DNA of 36,600 nt, from contig CALZGI010000064.1 in assembly GCA_945786855.1 (NCBI GenBank), positions 1 to 36,600 of the forward strand, in the 5' to 3' direction. The position numbers and the translations under genes were made by a program. This DNA comes from Thermodesulfovibrionia bacterium (GTDB lineage Bacteria; Nitrospirota; Thermodesulfovibrionia; UBA6902). The notes below the pieces were generated by a model. It saw only the letters and a list, made by a program, of their open reading frames with translations, made no database searches and was not told the origin of the DNA. How positions within the stretch are numbered: position 1 is the stretch's first letter; each line of letters begins with the position of its first letter. Shown piece after piece: positions 14,348-23,624 of the stretch.

Positions 14348-16096
14348 ATGCCTGATCGCACTGTTCAAACACCACGGCCTACTGATCTGACCACCTTTAC
14401 AATTAAGGTGGACGGCGAGGAACTGCCCGGCACCTACCGGGTCGTTTCGATCGATATTGCCCGGGAGATCAACCGGATTGCTACGGCCAGCTTGGTCCTG
14501 TATGACGGTGATCCGGCAGCGCAGGATTTCCCGCTCAGCAGCGGTGAGCTTCTCGCGCCCGGCCAGGAAATCGGGATTGAGGGCGGCTATTCCAGCGATG
14601 AAACCCTGTTATTCAAAGGGGTGATCACCCGGCAGAAAATCAAGGCCGGGCGCAAGGGTGAAAACCTTCTTCTCGTCGAGTGCAAAGACCCTTTCTACCG
14701 CCTGACACTGGCACGAAAATCCCGCTATTTCAAAGATAACTCCGACAGCGACGTTTTCGAGAGCATAGTCGGCGAATACGACGGACTGGCCATAGAGGCC
14801 GAAGCGACCGGGGAATCCCGTCCGGATATTGTTCAGTACCGGTCCAGCGACTGGGATTTCATTGTCTCCCGGGCTGAAGCACTGGGGATGGTCTGCATCA
14901 CCGAAGACGGCACCCTGAAGATCGGCAAGCCCGATCTGAGTCAGGAGCCGGCCGCAAGCGCGGCCTTTGGCACTGGCATATATGACCTGGAGATGGAGAT
15001 GGATGGTCGTCTCCAGACCGAAGCGGTGACCGCGGCAAGCTGGGATATAGCCAACCAGGAAATACTCTCCTCCGAATTGACCGATGTCGATGCTCCTGCC
15101 CAGGGAAATATCGATGGCATTACCCTGGCACAGGATGTTGGGGCCGGGAAAATCGAATTGCAGCACGGCGGGGTTCTCTCTCAGCAGGAACTCGATGCGT
15201 GGGCCGAGGCGAAGCTGCGCAAATTGCGTCTTTCCAAAATTCGCGGGACCGTCCGTTTTCAGGGAAACGGCGATGTCAAACCGGGTGTCCTGATCGACCT
15301 GGGAGGCCTTGGTGATCGCTTCAACGGTGCTGCTTATGTCTCCGGGGTCCGGCACGCCCTCGGCGGCGGCGACTGGGAGACCAGTATTCAGGTCGGTTTC
15401 CATCCGCAATGTCATTATCAGAAATTTCCGATCAACGCCTCCCCCGCCAGCGGGATATATCCGGCAATCAACGGGCTACAGATCGGTGTGGTGACCCAGC
15501 TTCAGGATGACCCTGCAGGTGAAGACCGGGTCCTGGTGCGCCTCCCGATCATTAATCCTGATGCCGAGGGGATCTGGACGCGGATCGCGACCCTCGACGC
15601 CGGGGAGAATCGCGGCACTGTCTTCCGCCCCGAGATCGGGGATGAAGTCATCGTCGGATTCGTCAACGATGATCCGAACCAGGCGGTGATTCTCGGCATG
15701 CTCCATAGCAGTGCCAAGCCTGCCCCGCTTGCGGCCAGCGATGACAATCATGAAAAAGGTCTGGTGACCCGCAGCGAGATGAAGGTGGTCTTTAACGATG
15801 ATGAGGTTAGTCTGACCATTGAGACCCCCAAGGGGAACAGCATTGTCTTCAGTGAAAAGGACGGTGCTGTGACCGTCACGGACGAAAACGAGAATACTAT
15901 CACTATGAATTCCGATGGCATCTCAATGGAGAGCCCGGCGGATGTGGTCGTCAAGGCCGCCGGCGATGTGCGCATCGAAGGGGTGAATGTCGAGATCAAG
16001 GCCAGCGCCAGTCTGACCGCCGAAGGGGGCGCCGGGGCCGAACTGAAGAGCGGAGGCACCACAGTCGTCAAAGGTTCGCTGGTGCAGATTAATTGA
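14348..16096 (+). CDS. VgrG-like central spike protein, Afp8-like
   Basis: The 582-residue protein fuses a gp27-like ring (about residues 15-370), a gp5-type OB fold (about 378-455, VVTQLQDDPAGEDRVLVRLP... VIVGFVNDDPNQAVILGML) and a repetitive C-terminal beta-helix (about 465-582). The beta-helix has short near-repeats such as GDVRIEGVNVEIKASASLTA. The trimer forms the needle below the tube that pierces the target membrane and carries the PAAR tip. Within the ring, YRSSDWDFIVSRAEALGMVC is the conserved element of VgrG and phage D-type proteins. No extra enzymatic domain is fused. The PAAR gene follows 16 bases downstream, as expected for its binding partner. Confidence 0.95.
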   Translation: MPDRTVQTPRPTDLTTFTIKVDGEELPGTYRVVSIDIAREINRIATASLVLYDGDPAAQDFPLSSGELLAPGQEIGIEGGYSSDETLLFKGVITRQKIKAGRKGENLLLVECKDPFYRLTLARKSRYFKDNSDSDVFESIVGEYDGLAIEAEATGESRPDIVQYRSSDWDFIVSRAEALGMVCITEDGTLKIGKPDLSQEPAASAAFGTGIYDLEMEMDGRLQTEAVTAASWDIANQEILSSELTDVDAPAQGNIDGITLAQDVGAGKIELQHGGVLSQQELDAWAEAKLRKLRLSKIRGTVRFQGNGDVKPGVLIDLGGLGDRFNGAAYVSGVRHALGGGDWETSIQVGFHPQCHYQKFPINASPASGIYPAINGLQIGVVTQLQDDPAGEDRVLVRLPIINPDAEGIWTRIATLDAGENRGTVFRPEIGDEVIVGFVNDDPNQAVILGMLHSSAKPAPLAASDDNHEKGLVTRSEMKVVFNDDEVSLTIETPKGNSIVFSEKDGAVTVTDENENTITMNSDGISMESPADVVVKAAGDVRIEGVNVEIKASASLTAEGGAGAELKSGGTTVVKGSLVQIN

Positions 16097-16112
16097 TCAG
16101 AATGGATAAACG

Positions 16113-16406
16113 ATGAAACCGGCAGCTCGAATCACAGATATGCACACCTGCCCGATGATCAACCCCGGCGGCGCTCCGCACGTTGGCGGGCCGGTGCTGC
16201 CTCCGGGGTCCCCAACGGTGTTGATCGGAGGGCTCCCGGCCGCCCGTATGGGAGATATGGCCACCTGTGCTGGGCCGCCCGATTCGATTGTTTCCGGTTC
16301 TGCAACAGTAATGATCGGCGGCATGCCCGCTGCCCGTCTCGGGGATTCGACGGCCCACGGCGGGTTAATCGCCGCCGGAAGTGCAACCGTCATGATAGGA
16401 GGATGA
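16113..16406 (+). CDS. PAAR-domain spike tip
   Basis: The 97-residue protein is a single PAAR domain: PAARITDMHTCPMINPGG, two further copies of the turn PAARxGD (PAARMGDMATC, PAARLGDSTAHGG), and VMIGG near-repeats. Histidine and cysteine residues in MHTC, ATC and TAHGG are placed to bind the apex zinc. PAAR proteins sharpen the VgrG-type spike and may carry effectors. It is placed before the gp25-like gene, so the order is 8-10-9 relative to Afp numbering. It has no toxin extension, so loading would be into the tube or by separate effectors. Confidence 0.95.
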   Translation: MKPAARITDMHTCPMINPGGAPHVGGPVLPPGSPTVLIGGLPAARMGDMATCAGPPDSIVSGSATVMIGGMPAARLGDSTAHGGLIAAGSATVMIGG

Positions 16407-16409
16407 GAC

Positions 16410-16814
16410 ATGCCAGCAGACAGTGATTTTCTCGGCCGTGGATGGAGCTTTCCGCCGGCCTTTGACAACGGATCGGCATCGGTGGAAACGGCCAGCGGTG
16501 TCGAGGACATCCATCAGAGCCTCGGGATCATCTTCACCACAGCCCTGGGGGAGCGTATCATGAATCCGACCTTCGGCTGCAACCTGGAAACGATGCTCTT
16601 CGAACCCCTGAACACCTCGACCGTTGCTTATATCAAAAACATGATTGAAACGGCCATTCTTTACCATGAACCGCGGATCGATGCTGAATCGATCGATCTG
16701 CAGCAGGATAACGCGCAGGGGATTCTCTTTATCGAGGTGAATTACAAGGTGCGCGGCACTAATTCGCGCTTTAATTTTGTCTATCCTTTCTACATAAATG
16801 AGGCCAGTAAATAG
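16410..16814 (+). CDS. gp25-like baseplate wedge protein, Afp9-like
   Basis: The 134-residue protein has the gp25 family signature FLGRGWSFPPAFD at the start, then VEDIHQSLGIIFTTALGERIMNPTFGCNLETMLFE, where the RxxNPxFG segment is the most conserved feature. The tail (RFNFVYPFYIN) matches the family end. It belongs to the wedge that seeds sheath assembly and is essential in T4, T6SS (TssE) and eCIS particles. The ATG lies behind AGGAGG, which overlaps the PAAR gene end. The following gene begins directly after its stop codon. Confidence 0.95.
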   Translation: MPADSDFLGRGWSFPPAFDNGSASVETASGVEDIHQSLGIIFTTALGERIMNPTFGCNLETMLFEPLNTSTVAYIKNMIETAILYHEPRIDAESIDLQQDNAQGILFIEVNYKVRGTNSRFNFVYPFYINEASK

Positions 16815-19800
16815 ATGCCGGCAAAATGTAATCAGAAAAACCCGCTCAAACGCAGCGGCACCCATCAGGAGGCACGGGTGCCTGACGCACTTTCCCCCGA
16901 ATCCTTCAGGGTCGACGAACGTTCCCTGGCCGATCTGGTACTCTTTGCCCGACGCTACAGCAGACACCTGAAATACTACACCGGCAACAACGTCGCGTAT
17001 GGGGACTGGCTGCCCTTTTTTACCTCTGACATCACCGTCACACTGGCCGGCCTCAGCAAAATTCCCGTCGGTTCATTCCTTTCCTTCAACACCGGTCTGC
17101 AGGACTATCTGACCGATGATCAGCTGCCCGCAGAGGCGGACTTGTCCAGTCACTTAAAGCTGTTTTTCCACCTGCCGCTGCTGTTGATCAACAACATCGG
17201 TGACTATTTCGCAAAAATATCGAGCGAGCATGCGATGAAGGGTTACATCGGGCAGCTCGTTGTCCGTGAGCTGGAAACTCCGATCCGCGATCTGATTACC
17301 TACTATAAAGGTGTCCTCCTCCTGCCTCAGCCGTTGTTTGACGACACCCCCCTGAGCCTGGCGGATTACAACACCACATTTGACGACCTTGATTCCAGGA
17401 TTCAGCTGCCTATGGTGGTGACGGAGCGCATTGACGAAGCGGCGGCGTTCCCGGACCTTGCCATAGAGCCGGAAATGATCAGCGGCTTTGCGCCCTCCGG
17501 GTGGAGCGATTTCTATGCCGCCATCACCGGTGATGCGGGTCCTTATGAGGGCGGCGCGGACGCATTCGAAAAAGTCTACGACGCTCTTAATTACAATCTG
17601 CTTGTAAATGCCGCAGGGAGGATCTACCAGGCAGTGCAGAGGATTGCCGAAGAGGCTGATAATCATCTGTCCGCATCATTGACAGACTTTGAAGAACATA
17701 CACCGCATTACGGATTGTGGCTTGCCTTTCTGCAGCTGTTCCAGAAAAATCAGGAACAGATCAACACCCTCACAGGAAGACACCTGGACCATTACTATAA
17801 GGACATTCTTCAGCTGTGCCTGAGGGCTGCAGAGCCGGACCAGGTCCACCTGCTGTTCGAACTGACCAGGAATATCGAAGACCATCTGCTCGAACAGGGG
17901 ACCCTGTTCAAGGGGGGGAAGGACAGTGCAGGCAATGAGGTTATCTATCAGCTCGACGAGGATTTTGTTGTGAACCGGGCGAGCGTCGAGGAACTGAAGG
18001 CTCTCTATATCGACAAACGGGATGTGGACGGCACCGATTCCTATCTGCCCTTTGCCTCACCAGTGGTGAACTCCAGAGACGGTAAGGGGGAGGAATTGCC
18101 TGATGATGCACCCATGTGGGAACCTTTCGGGCCCTTTGAGGGGATTGCCGATGCCGGGATCGGCTTTGTGCTGGCCGACCGTCAGCTGTTTCTGCGTGAA
18201 GGTGAGCGTACGGTGACGATTACTGTTACGCTTGTCTCTCCCCTCACACAGCAACTGTCCCCGGGAGCTTTCACTGCGGCGCTGACAGGTGAGGAAGGCT
18301 GGTTCGAGATCGGGCCGGGTGCAAAGCTTGATGTGAAATATACTGCCCCTGAAGACCTGACATTCACAATCAGGCTCGATGGTGAAGATCCTTCGATCAT
18401 CCCTTACGATGGCGAGATTCATGACGGGGAATATGACACGGAACTGCCGCTGTTAAAAATTCTGTTTCATTTTACGAATGAGGTACCCACTTCTGTATCA
18501 CCATTTACCAAGCTCAAGGACATCAGCTTTGACAATATTATGCTGCAGGTCGAGGTGAACTCGGCGCGAAATTTTACCCTGCAGAACGAATTCGGCGTTA
18601 TCGATACCTCAAAACCCTTCCTGCCTTTCGGCCCGGCACCCAAAAAGGATGCCCCGCTGATCCTGGGCAGCAGTGAACTGTTCAGCAAGAAACTGGACAG
18701 CATCAGGCTCGTTGTGACATGGGACGAACCTTACAATAGGGCCGATTATTTTTTAACGACATCCCCCAATGATTACAAACTCAGTTTTCGTTATCTGAAG
18801 GAATCAGCATGGCAGGGCGACGGGAGCGTTTATCCTCTTCAGCTCTTTGGCGCCGCTTCTGTCTTTGGGCGTTCTGAAATATCCTCCGGCACAGTTATTG
18901 TGCCTTTTGCCTTTGCGAAAAAAGGGATTGACTCAGGAGCAATTCCCGCTGCGTCAACAGAATTAATTGAGGTGTTCAACCTGAAAGCACCGTCGGCAAA
19001 TTCCATCCTGCTCAGCGATCTCGATTCCCTGTCATACGGGCTGGATCAGACGATGGATAACGAGCCTTATACCAACACATCAAGTTCAGGATTCATTCTG
19101 CTGTCTCTCAATAAAAACTTTGGTCATGATAAGTTCGTCAATGAAAAAACCCTGGCGCTGATCAACAAAGCAAACCCGGGCGGGTATACGGAAAATGCTG
19201 CATATAATTATACGAATGCCCTGCCCAAGGATCCCTATACCCCAAGGGTTGCCCGGATCGAGCTGAATTACGCGAGTACCGGGGCGGCCCCGACAGCACT
19301 CTTCCATGTGTACCCTTTAGGGCGCAAACGGGCTGACACAGATTCCGGCCGCCTCTTCCCTGAACTGCCTTACCAGGGCGAACTGTACATGGGGATCGGG
19401 GACCTTGACCCGCCGCAGCGCCTTTCGCTGCTGTTCCGGAGCGCTGAAGGAACGGCCAACCCGCTCAAGGGTGAGGGGGCCCTTCTCTGGCACTACCTCA
19501 AGGGCAATGAATGGATCGCCTTTCAAGAGCAGGATATCGATGATAAGACCGACAACCTGAGCGGGAGCGGTATTGTCGGCATCGCCGTGCCCGATGATGC
19601 CGACACTGAGCATGATCTTCTTCCTTCTGGCCTGCACTGGCTTCGCATGGCGGTGGTCAGTGATGCCGATGCCCTGAATTCCCTGATCAGCATCGAATCT
19701 CAAGCCGCCTCGGCGACATTCCTGGATCAGAATAATGCCGCCGATTTCCTCGAAACCCCTCTGGCCGCCGGTACCATATCCAAACTCAAAATCAGTGACG

Positions 19801-20546
19801 GATCGATCAAGAAGATCGAACAGCCGGGGGAATCCTTTGGCGGGCGATCCCGGGAGAGCGACGATCATTTCTACACCCGTGCCAGCGAGCGCCTGCGCCA
19901 CAAGGACCGCGCCGCTGCCCTGTGGGATTACGAGCACCTGGTCCTTGAGAGCTTTCCTGAAATTTACAAAGTAAAGTGCATTAACCATACTGAGCTGTGC
20001 CGCGATCTCGACAGCAACATCATTGCTGACAATGAACTGAAGCCCGGACATGTGCTTGTCGTGGCGATCCCCTATATCACCGAAGAGTCCGCTGTCGATC
20101 CCCTGCGCCCCTATACCCGCAAGAAGACGCTGGTGGCGATCGACGAGTTCCTGCGTCAAAGGATGTCGCCATTCGTAAATCTCGAAGTGCAGAATCCGAA
20201 AATCGAAGAAGTCCAGGTCAAGTTCGAAGTCGCTTTCCACGAGAACATTGCTGACATAAGTTTTTACAGGGATGAACTCAATCTGGCGATCCGGCGCTAC
20301 CTGACTCCATGGACATACGGGGAAGGGGTGGAAATCAGCTTCGGCGGCAAGTGGCACAAGTCGGCGATTATTAATTTTGTCGAGGAACAGTCCTATGTTG
20401 ATTACCTGAAAAATTTCGAGATGTATCACCGGATCGATATTGAGAAGCAGAACTGGAGCAAAACCGATGAAGAAGTCGTCGAGGCTACTACCTCGCGATC
20501 AATTCTGGTTTCTCACAAGTCCCACATCATCAAGGAGATCGTGTAG
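16815..20546 (+). CDS. Large baseplate protein, Afp11-like (gp6/J-like C-terminus)
   Basis: This is a 1243-residue protein whose last 300 residues are of the baseplate J/gp6 type: RSRESDDHFYTRASERLRHK, AALWDYEHLVLESFPEIYKVKCINH, HVLVVAIPYI, then RKKTLVAIDEFLRQRMSPFVNLEV and YLTPWTYGEGVEISFGGKWH. The N-terminal half holds long helical parts with aromatic patches, and the centre is beta-rich (about 420-640), probably peripheral decoration. In Afp this protein forms the wedge ring around the spike and changes shape when the particle fires. The ATG abuts the previous stop, indicating coupled translation. Length is in the usual range for environmental eCIS. I see no enzyme motif. Confidence 0.85.
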   Translation: MPAKCNQKNPLKRSGTHQEARVPDALSPESFRVDERSLADLVLFARRYSRHLKYYTGNNVAYGDWLPFFTSDITVTLAGLSKIPVGSFLSFNTGLQDYLTDDQLPAEADLSSHLKLFFHLPLLLINNIGDYFAKISSEHAMKGYIGQLVVRELETPIRDLITYYKGVLLLPQPLFDDTPLSLADYNTTFDDLDSRIQLPMVVTERIDEAAAFPDLAIEPEMISGFAPSGWSDFYAAITGDAGPYEGGADAFEKVYDALNYNLLVNAAGRIYQAVQRIAEEADNHLSASLTDFEEHTPHYGLWLAFLQLFQKNQEQINTLTGRHLDHYYKDILQLCLRAAEPDQVHLLFELTRNIEDHLLEQGTLFKGGKDSAGNEVIYQLDEDFVVNRASVEELKALYIDKRDVDGTDSYLPFASPVVNSRDGKGEELPDDAPMWEPFGPFEGIADAGIGFVLADRQLFLREGERTVTITVTLVSPLTQQLSPGAFTAALTGEEGWFEIGPGAKLDVKYTAPEDLTFTIRLDGEDPSIIPYDGEIHDGEYDTELPLLKILFHFTNEVPTSVSPFTKLKDISFDNIMLQVEVNSARNFTLQNEFGVIDTSKPFLPFGPAPKKDAPLILGSSELFSKKLDSIRLVVTWDEPYNRADYFLTTSPNDYKLSFRYLKESAWQGDGSVYPLQLFGAASVFGRSEISSGTVIVPFAFAKKGIDSGAIPAASTELIEVFNLKAPSANSILLSDLDSLSYGLDQTMDNEPYTNTSSSGFILLSLNKNFGHDKFVNEKTLALINKANPGGYTENAAYNYTNALPKDPYTPRVARIELNYASTGAAPTALFHVYPLGRKRADTDSGRLFPELPYQGELYMGIGDLDPPQRLSLLFRSAEGTANPLKGEGALLWHYLKGNEWIAFQEQDIDDKTDNLSGSGIVGIAVPDDADTEHDLLPSGLHWLRMAVVSDADALNSLISIESQAASATFLDQNNAADFLETPLAAGTISKLKISDGSIKKIEQPGESFGGRSRESDDHFYTRASERLRHKDRAAALWDYEHLVLESFPEIYKVKCINHTELCRDLDSNIIADNELKPGHVLVVAIPYITEESAVDPLRPYTRKKTLVAIDEFLRQRMSPFVNLEVQNPKIEEVQVKFEVAFHENIADISFYRDELNLAIRRYLTPWTYGEGVEISFGGKWHKSAIINFVEEQSYVDYLKNFEMYHRIDIEKQNWSKTDEEVVEATTSRSILVSHKSHIIKEIV

Positions 20547-20550
20547 CATT

Positions 20551-23500
20551 ATGCGTGAATCATCTGTCATCGATAAAAACAGGGTCCTCCTCCCCGCACA
20601 GGATTATTACTTTCTCCGGGAAAAAGGGATCGAATACATTCAGAGTCATTCCGGTAAGATATGGACCGACCACAACCTGCATGATCCCGGCATAACGGTT
20701 CTGGAAATCCTCTGCTATGCGTTGACCGACCTCGGCTATAGAACCGGATTCCATATCTCCGATCTGCTCGCTTCACCGGACGGAGCGGCCGACCCACCGG
20801 AAGTCAGCAGCTTCTTCCCGGCCCACGAGGTGCTGACCGCCTCGCCCCTTACTATGAATGATTATCGCAAGCTGCTGCTGAAGATCGAAGGGGTACGCAA
20901 TGCCTGGCTTGACCCTATGATGGACCCGGCGCAGGAAGACAACTACAAGGAATCAGAAGTTCCGATATACGCCGACTGCCTGGCTGGTGGACTGTCCTAC
21001 GATCCGCTCAATTCTCAGGGGAACGAGAATCCGCGGATTCCTCTGAGCGGCCTGTACCGGGTTCTGCTCGAATTCGATATTGACGACCAACTCGGATCGC
21101 TCAATGAAACGAAACTGACCTTCACGGTGATAAAGGCGGGCCCGCTGAAGGGCGTCACCCTGTCGATCGACAGCAAAGATCCGGGCTTCCTCTCTGGTGA
21201 AATCGACTTCAGTGCCGATTTCCAGGGTGTCGCCCAGGTCAAGTCAGTGGCGGGGAGTGGGAAAACCTTTGACGCTGCCGTCGAAATAGATCCTGCAAAC
21301 GGCGATAAAGTGTCACTTGATAAAGTGGTAGTGAAGATCATTCAGGACAAGCCGGACCCCGACGGGCCTCCTGTTGTCGTCAACACGATCGACCTGGAGC
21401 CACTGCTGGCAGACAGTGAGATCGATGGTCCTATGGGTCTGTTCTGGACCAAACAGCAGGCAATTCAGCAAAGTCTTGAGGCGGTCTGCTGTGTCCTCGA
21501 CGCACAGCGCAATCTCTGTGAGGATTTCCTCAGCATCGAGACGGTCAAGTCCGAATGTGTCGCTGTCTGTGCCGATATTGAAGTCAGGAAAGACGCCGAC
21601 ATGGAGGCCGTGCAGGCCAGGGTCTATCACGAAATCGAAAAATATTTTAATCCACCGGTCAATTGCTACACCCTCAGGGAACTGCTCGATGAAGGGCTCT
21701 GCGCCGATGAGATTTTCAACGGACCCTCTATAAATTTCGCGTTCACCTGCGGTGGAGAGCCGGTCTTTACCAGGCCCGGCTTCATAAAGACCGGAGAGCT
21801 TGAAGCGAGCGAACTGCGCCGGACCATCTATACTTCGGACATCATCAATCTGCTGATGGACCTGGAAGAGGTCATTTCGATCAAGAACGTTCTTTTGCGC
21901 AAGTACGATGCTGACGGCAGTCCCGTCGGCCCCAGTCAGAAATGGTGTCTCGACATTACCCCTTTGCATCAGCCGGTACTTGGTATCGAAAAGTCTAAGA
22001 TCCTGTTCTTAAAGGACGGCATCCCATACATCGCAAAGCAGCGGGAGTTTCAGAACACGCTCAAGCATCTGCGGGCCATGGCGCGCAAGGCCGCCTATGT
22101 CGAGCCGGACCAGGTGCTCGATCTGCCGCGCGGAACCTATCGCGAGACCGATCAGTTTTTCTCCATCCAGAATGATTTCCCCCTGACCTATGGGATCGGT
22201 GAGCCGGGCCTTCCTGCCACGGCAAGTAGCGAGCGTATCGCTCAGGCCAGGCAGTTCAAGGCCTACCTGACCTTTTTTGATCAGGTGCTGGCCGATTATC
22301 TGGCGCAACTGGGGAACCTGCAAAAACTCTTCTCCCTCGACAATACATTGGCCCGGACCTATTTCTCCCGTTACCTCGACGCCATTCCCGGGGTTCGCAC
22401 GCTGTTCGAGGATGAATTGTATGTTGATAAGGACTTACTCAAGGACGAAGCCAGGCGGACTTTACTGACCGAGGACGAAGAGCTGTTCATTGATCGCAGA
22501 AACCGCCTGCTCGATCACCTGATCGCCCGCTTTGCCGAGCAGTTTACCGATTATGTGCTGATGATGTTCTCTCTCGACGGCGACGTCCTCAGGACAGGGA
22601 AAAAACTGATTGACGACAAGATCGATTTTCTTCGCGAATATCCGGTCATCAGCCGCGAGCGCCATAAGGCCTTCAATTACCGGCCGCAGAACCCGGCTGA
22701 TCTGTGGGACACCGATAATGTCTCGGGACTGGAGAAACGGGTCAGCCGCCTGCTCGGCATCGAGAACTATGTTCGCCGCGACCTTGCCTGCGCCGCTCTT
22801 TTTGATGAGCTGTTCAGTACACGCAAGACGGGCAATGAATTCCGGGTCGAAATCAAATCATCGGACAACGACGTCCTTTTTAAATCGAAAGAACTTTTCC
22901 CGAGCCGTGAGGCGGCCCTGGATGAGGCGCGCACACTCTTCCCGCAGATGCGGCAGGAGGAATCCTTCGTCATAGACAGCAGCGGCGGAACGGGGCAGGT
23001 TTTTTACACACTCCATGGTGGCGGCTCGACGCTGCTGCAGGATGAGCTGTTCAACGACGAGGAGGGAGCGGTGCAGAGCGTCCGTGCAATCATTGAACGG
23101 TACGATGAAATTTTGTACACCGGTGAGGCGTGCAATCTGGAAGGCTTCCATCTTATCGAGCATCTGCTGCTGCGGCCCCTGTCTGACCAGGATGAGCTGA
23201 TGGCGACCTGTCTCAGTTCCGATTGTCAGTTCTGCGGTGAGGAAGACCCCTATTCGTTCAGGATTTCGGTGATTCTCCCGGCATGGCCCGAGCGTTTCGA
23301 CAACCTGCACTTCAGGGCCCTGTTCGAGAGGACCCTGCGTGAAGAGTGTCCAGCTCATATTCACGCCCGTATCTGCTGGGTCAAAAACGAACAGATGATG
23401 GAACTGGATGAAAAATACCGGGCCTGGATCGTGGCCCGCTCAAAGAAAGATGTCAACGAAACGGAACTGAGGGAAGCTCAAGGAGAGTTGATTCTCCTGC

Positions 23501-23607
23501 TTCAGCGGCTGAGAACGGTTTACCCTTCGGCTACCCTGCATGACTGCGAAGAGGGCAGCGATGAAAACCCTGTTCGACTCGACAGTACCAATTTAGGACT
23601 CTTTTAA
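20551..23607 (+). CDS. Large baseplate protein, Afp12-like
   Basis: The 1018-residue protein begins with a conserved wedge element (about residues 15-75: GKIWTDHNLHDPGITVLEIL, CYALTDLGYRTGFHISDLL) shared by Afp12 and related baseplate proteins. The middle has a beta-rich part (FTVIKAGPLKGVTLSID), and the C-terminal half is helical with repeated wedge-like blocks. A cysteine-containing stretch (TCLSSDCQFCGEEDPYSFRI) is followed by the family-typical VILPAWPERF...FRALFERTLREECPAHIHARICWV. I place the start at ATG 20551, four bases after the upstream stop; a longer frame from 20440 only overlaps the preceding gene. It probably joins Afp11-like wedges into the outer baseplate ring. The function assignment rests on family resemblance and order. 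Confidence 0.82.
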   Translation: MRESSVIDKNRVLLPAQDYYFLREKGIEYIQSHSGKIWTDHNLHDPGITVLEILCYALTDLGYRTGFHISDLLASPDGAADPPEVSSFFPAHEVLTASPLTMNDYRKLLLKIEGVRNAWLDPMMDPAQEDNYKESEVPIYADCLAGGLSYDPLNSQGNENPRIPLSGLYRVLLEFDIDDQLGSLNETKLTFTVIKAGPLKGVTLSIDSKDPGFLSGEIDFSADFQGVAQVKSVAGSGKTFDAAVEIDPANGDKVSLDKVVVKIIQDKPDPDGPPVVVNTIDLEPLLADSEIDGPMGLFWTKQQAIQQSLEAVCCVLDAQRNLCEDFLSIETVKSECVAVCADIEVRKDADMEAVQARVYHEIEKYFNPPVNCYTLRELLDEGLCADEIFNGPSINFAFTCGGEPVFTRPGFIKTGELEASELRRTIYTSDIINLLMDLEEVISIKNVLLRKYDADGSPVGPSQKWCLDITPLHQPVLGIEKSKILFLKDGIPYIAKQREFQNTLKHLRAMARKAAYVEPDQVLDLPRGTYRETDQFFSIQNDFPLTYGIGEPGLPATASSERIAQARQFKAYLTFFDQVLADYLAQLGNLQKLFSLDNTLARTYFSRYLDAIPGVRTLFEDELYVDKDLLKDEARRTLLTEDEELFIDRRNRLLDHLIARFAEQFTDYVLMMFSLDGDVLRTGKKLIDDKIDFLREYPVISRERHKAFNYRPQNPADLWDTDNVSGLEKRVSRLLGIENYVRRDLACAALFDELFSTRKTGNEFRVEIKSSDNDVLFKSKELFPSREAALDEARTLFPQMRQEESFVIDSSGGTGQVFYTLHGGGSTLLQDELFNDEEGAVQSVRAIIERYDEILYTGEACNLEGFHLIEHLLLRPLSDQDELMATCLSSDCQFCGEEDPYSFRISVILPAWPERFDNLHFRALFERTLREECPAHIHARICWVKNEQMMELDEKYRAWIVARSKKDVNETELREAQGELILLLQRLRTVYPSATLHDCEEGSDENPVRLDSTNLGLF

Positions 23608-23624
23608 GTGAAAGGAGTATGACT

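Noticed and set aside
14609-15415. A 268-codon minus-strand frame inside the spike gene
   Set aside because: The plus-strand spike protein is clearly recognisable over the full stretch and the antisense translation has no family features.
19317-20429. A 370-codon open frame on the minus strand inside the Afp11-like gene
   Set aside because: It lies wholly opposite the conserved baseplate J-like coding region; its length reflects the composition of the plus-strand gene.
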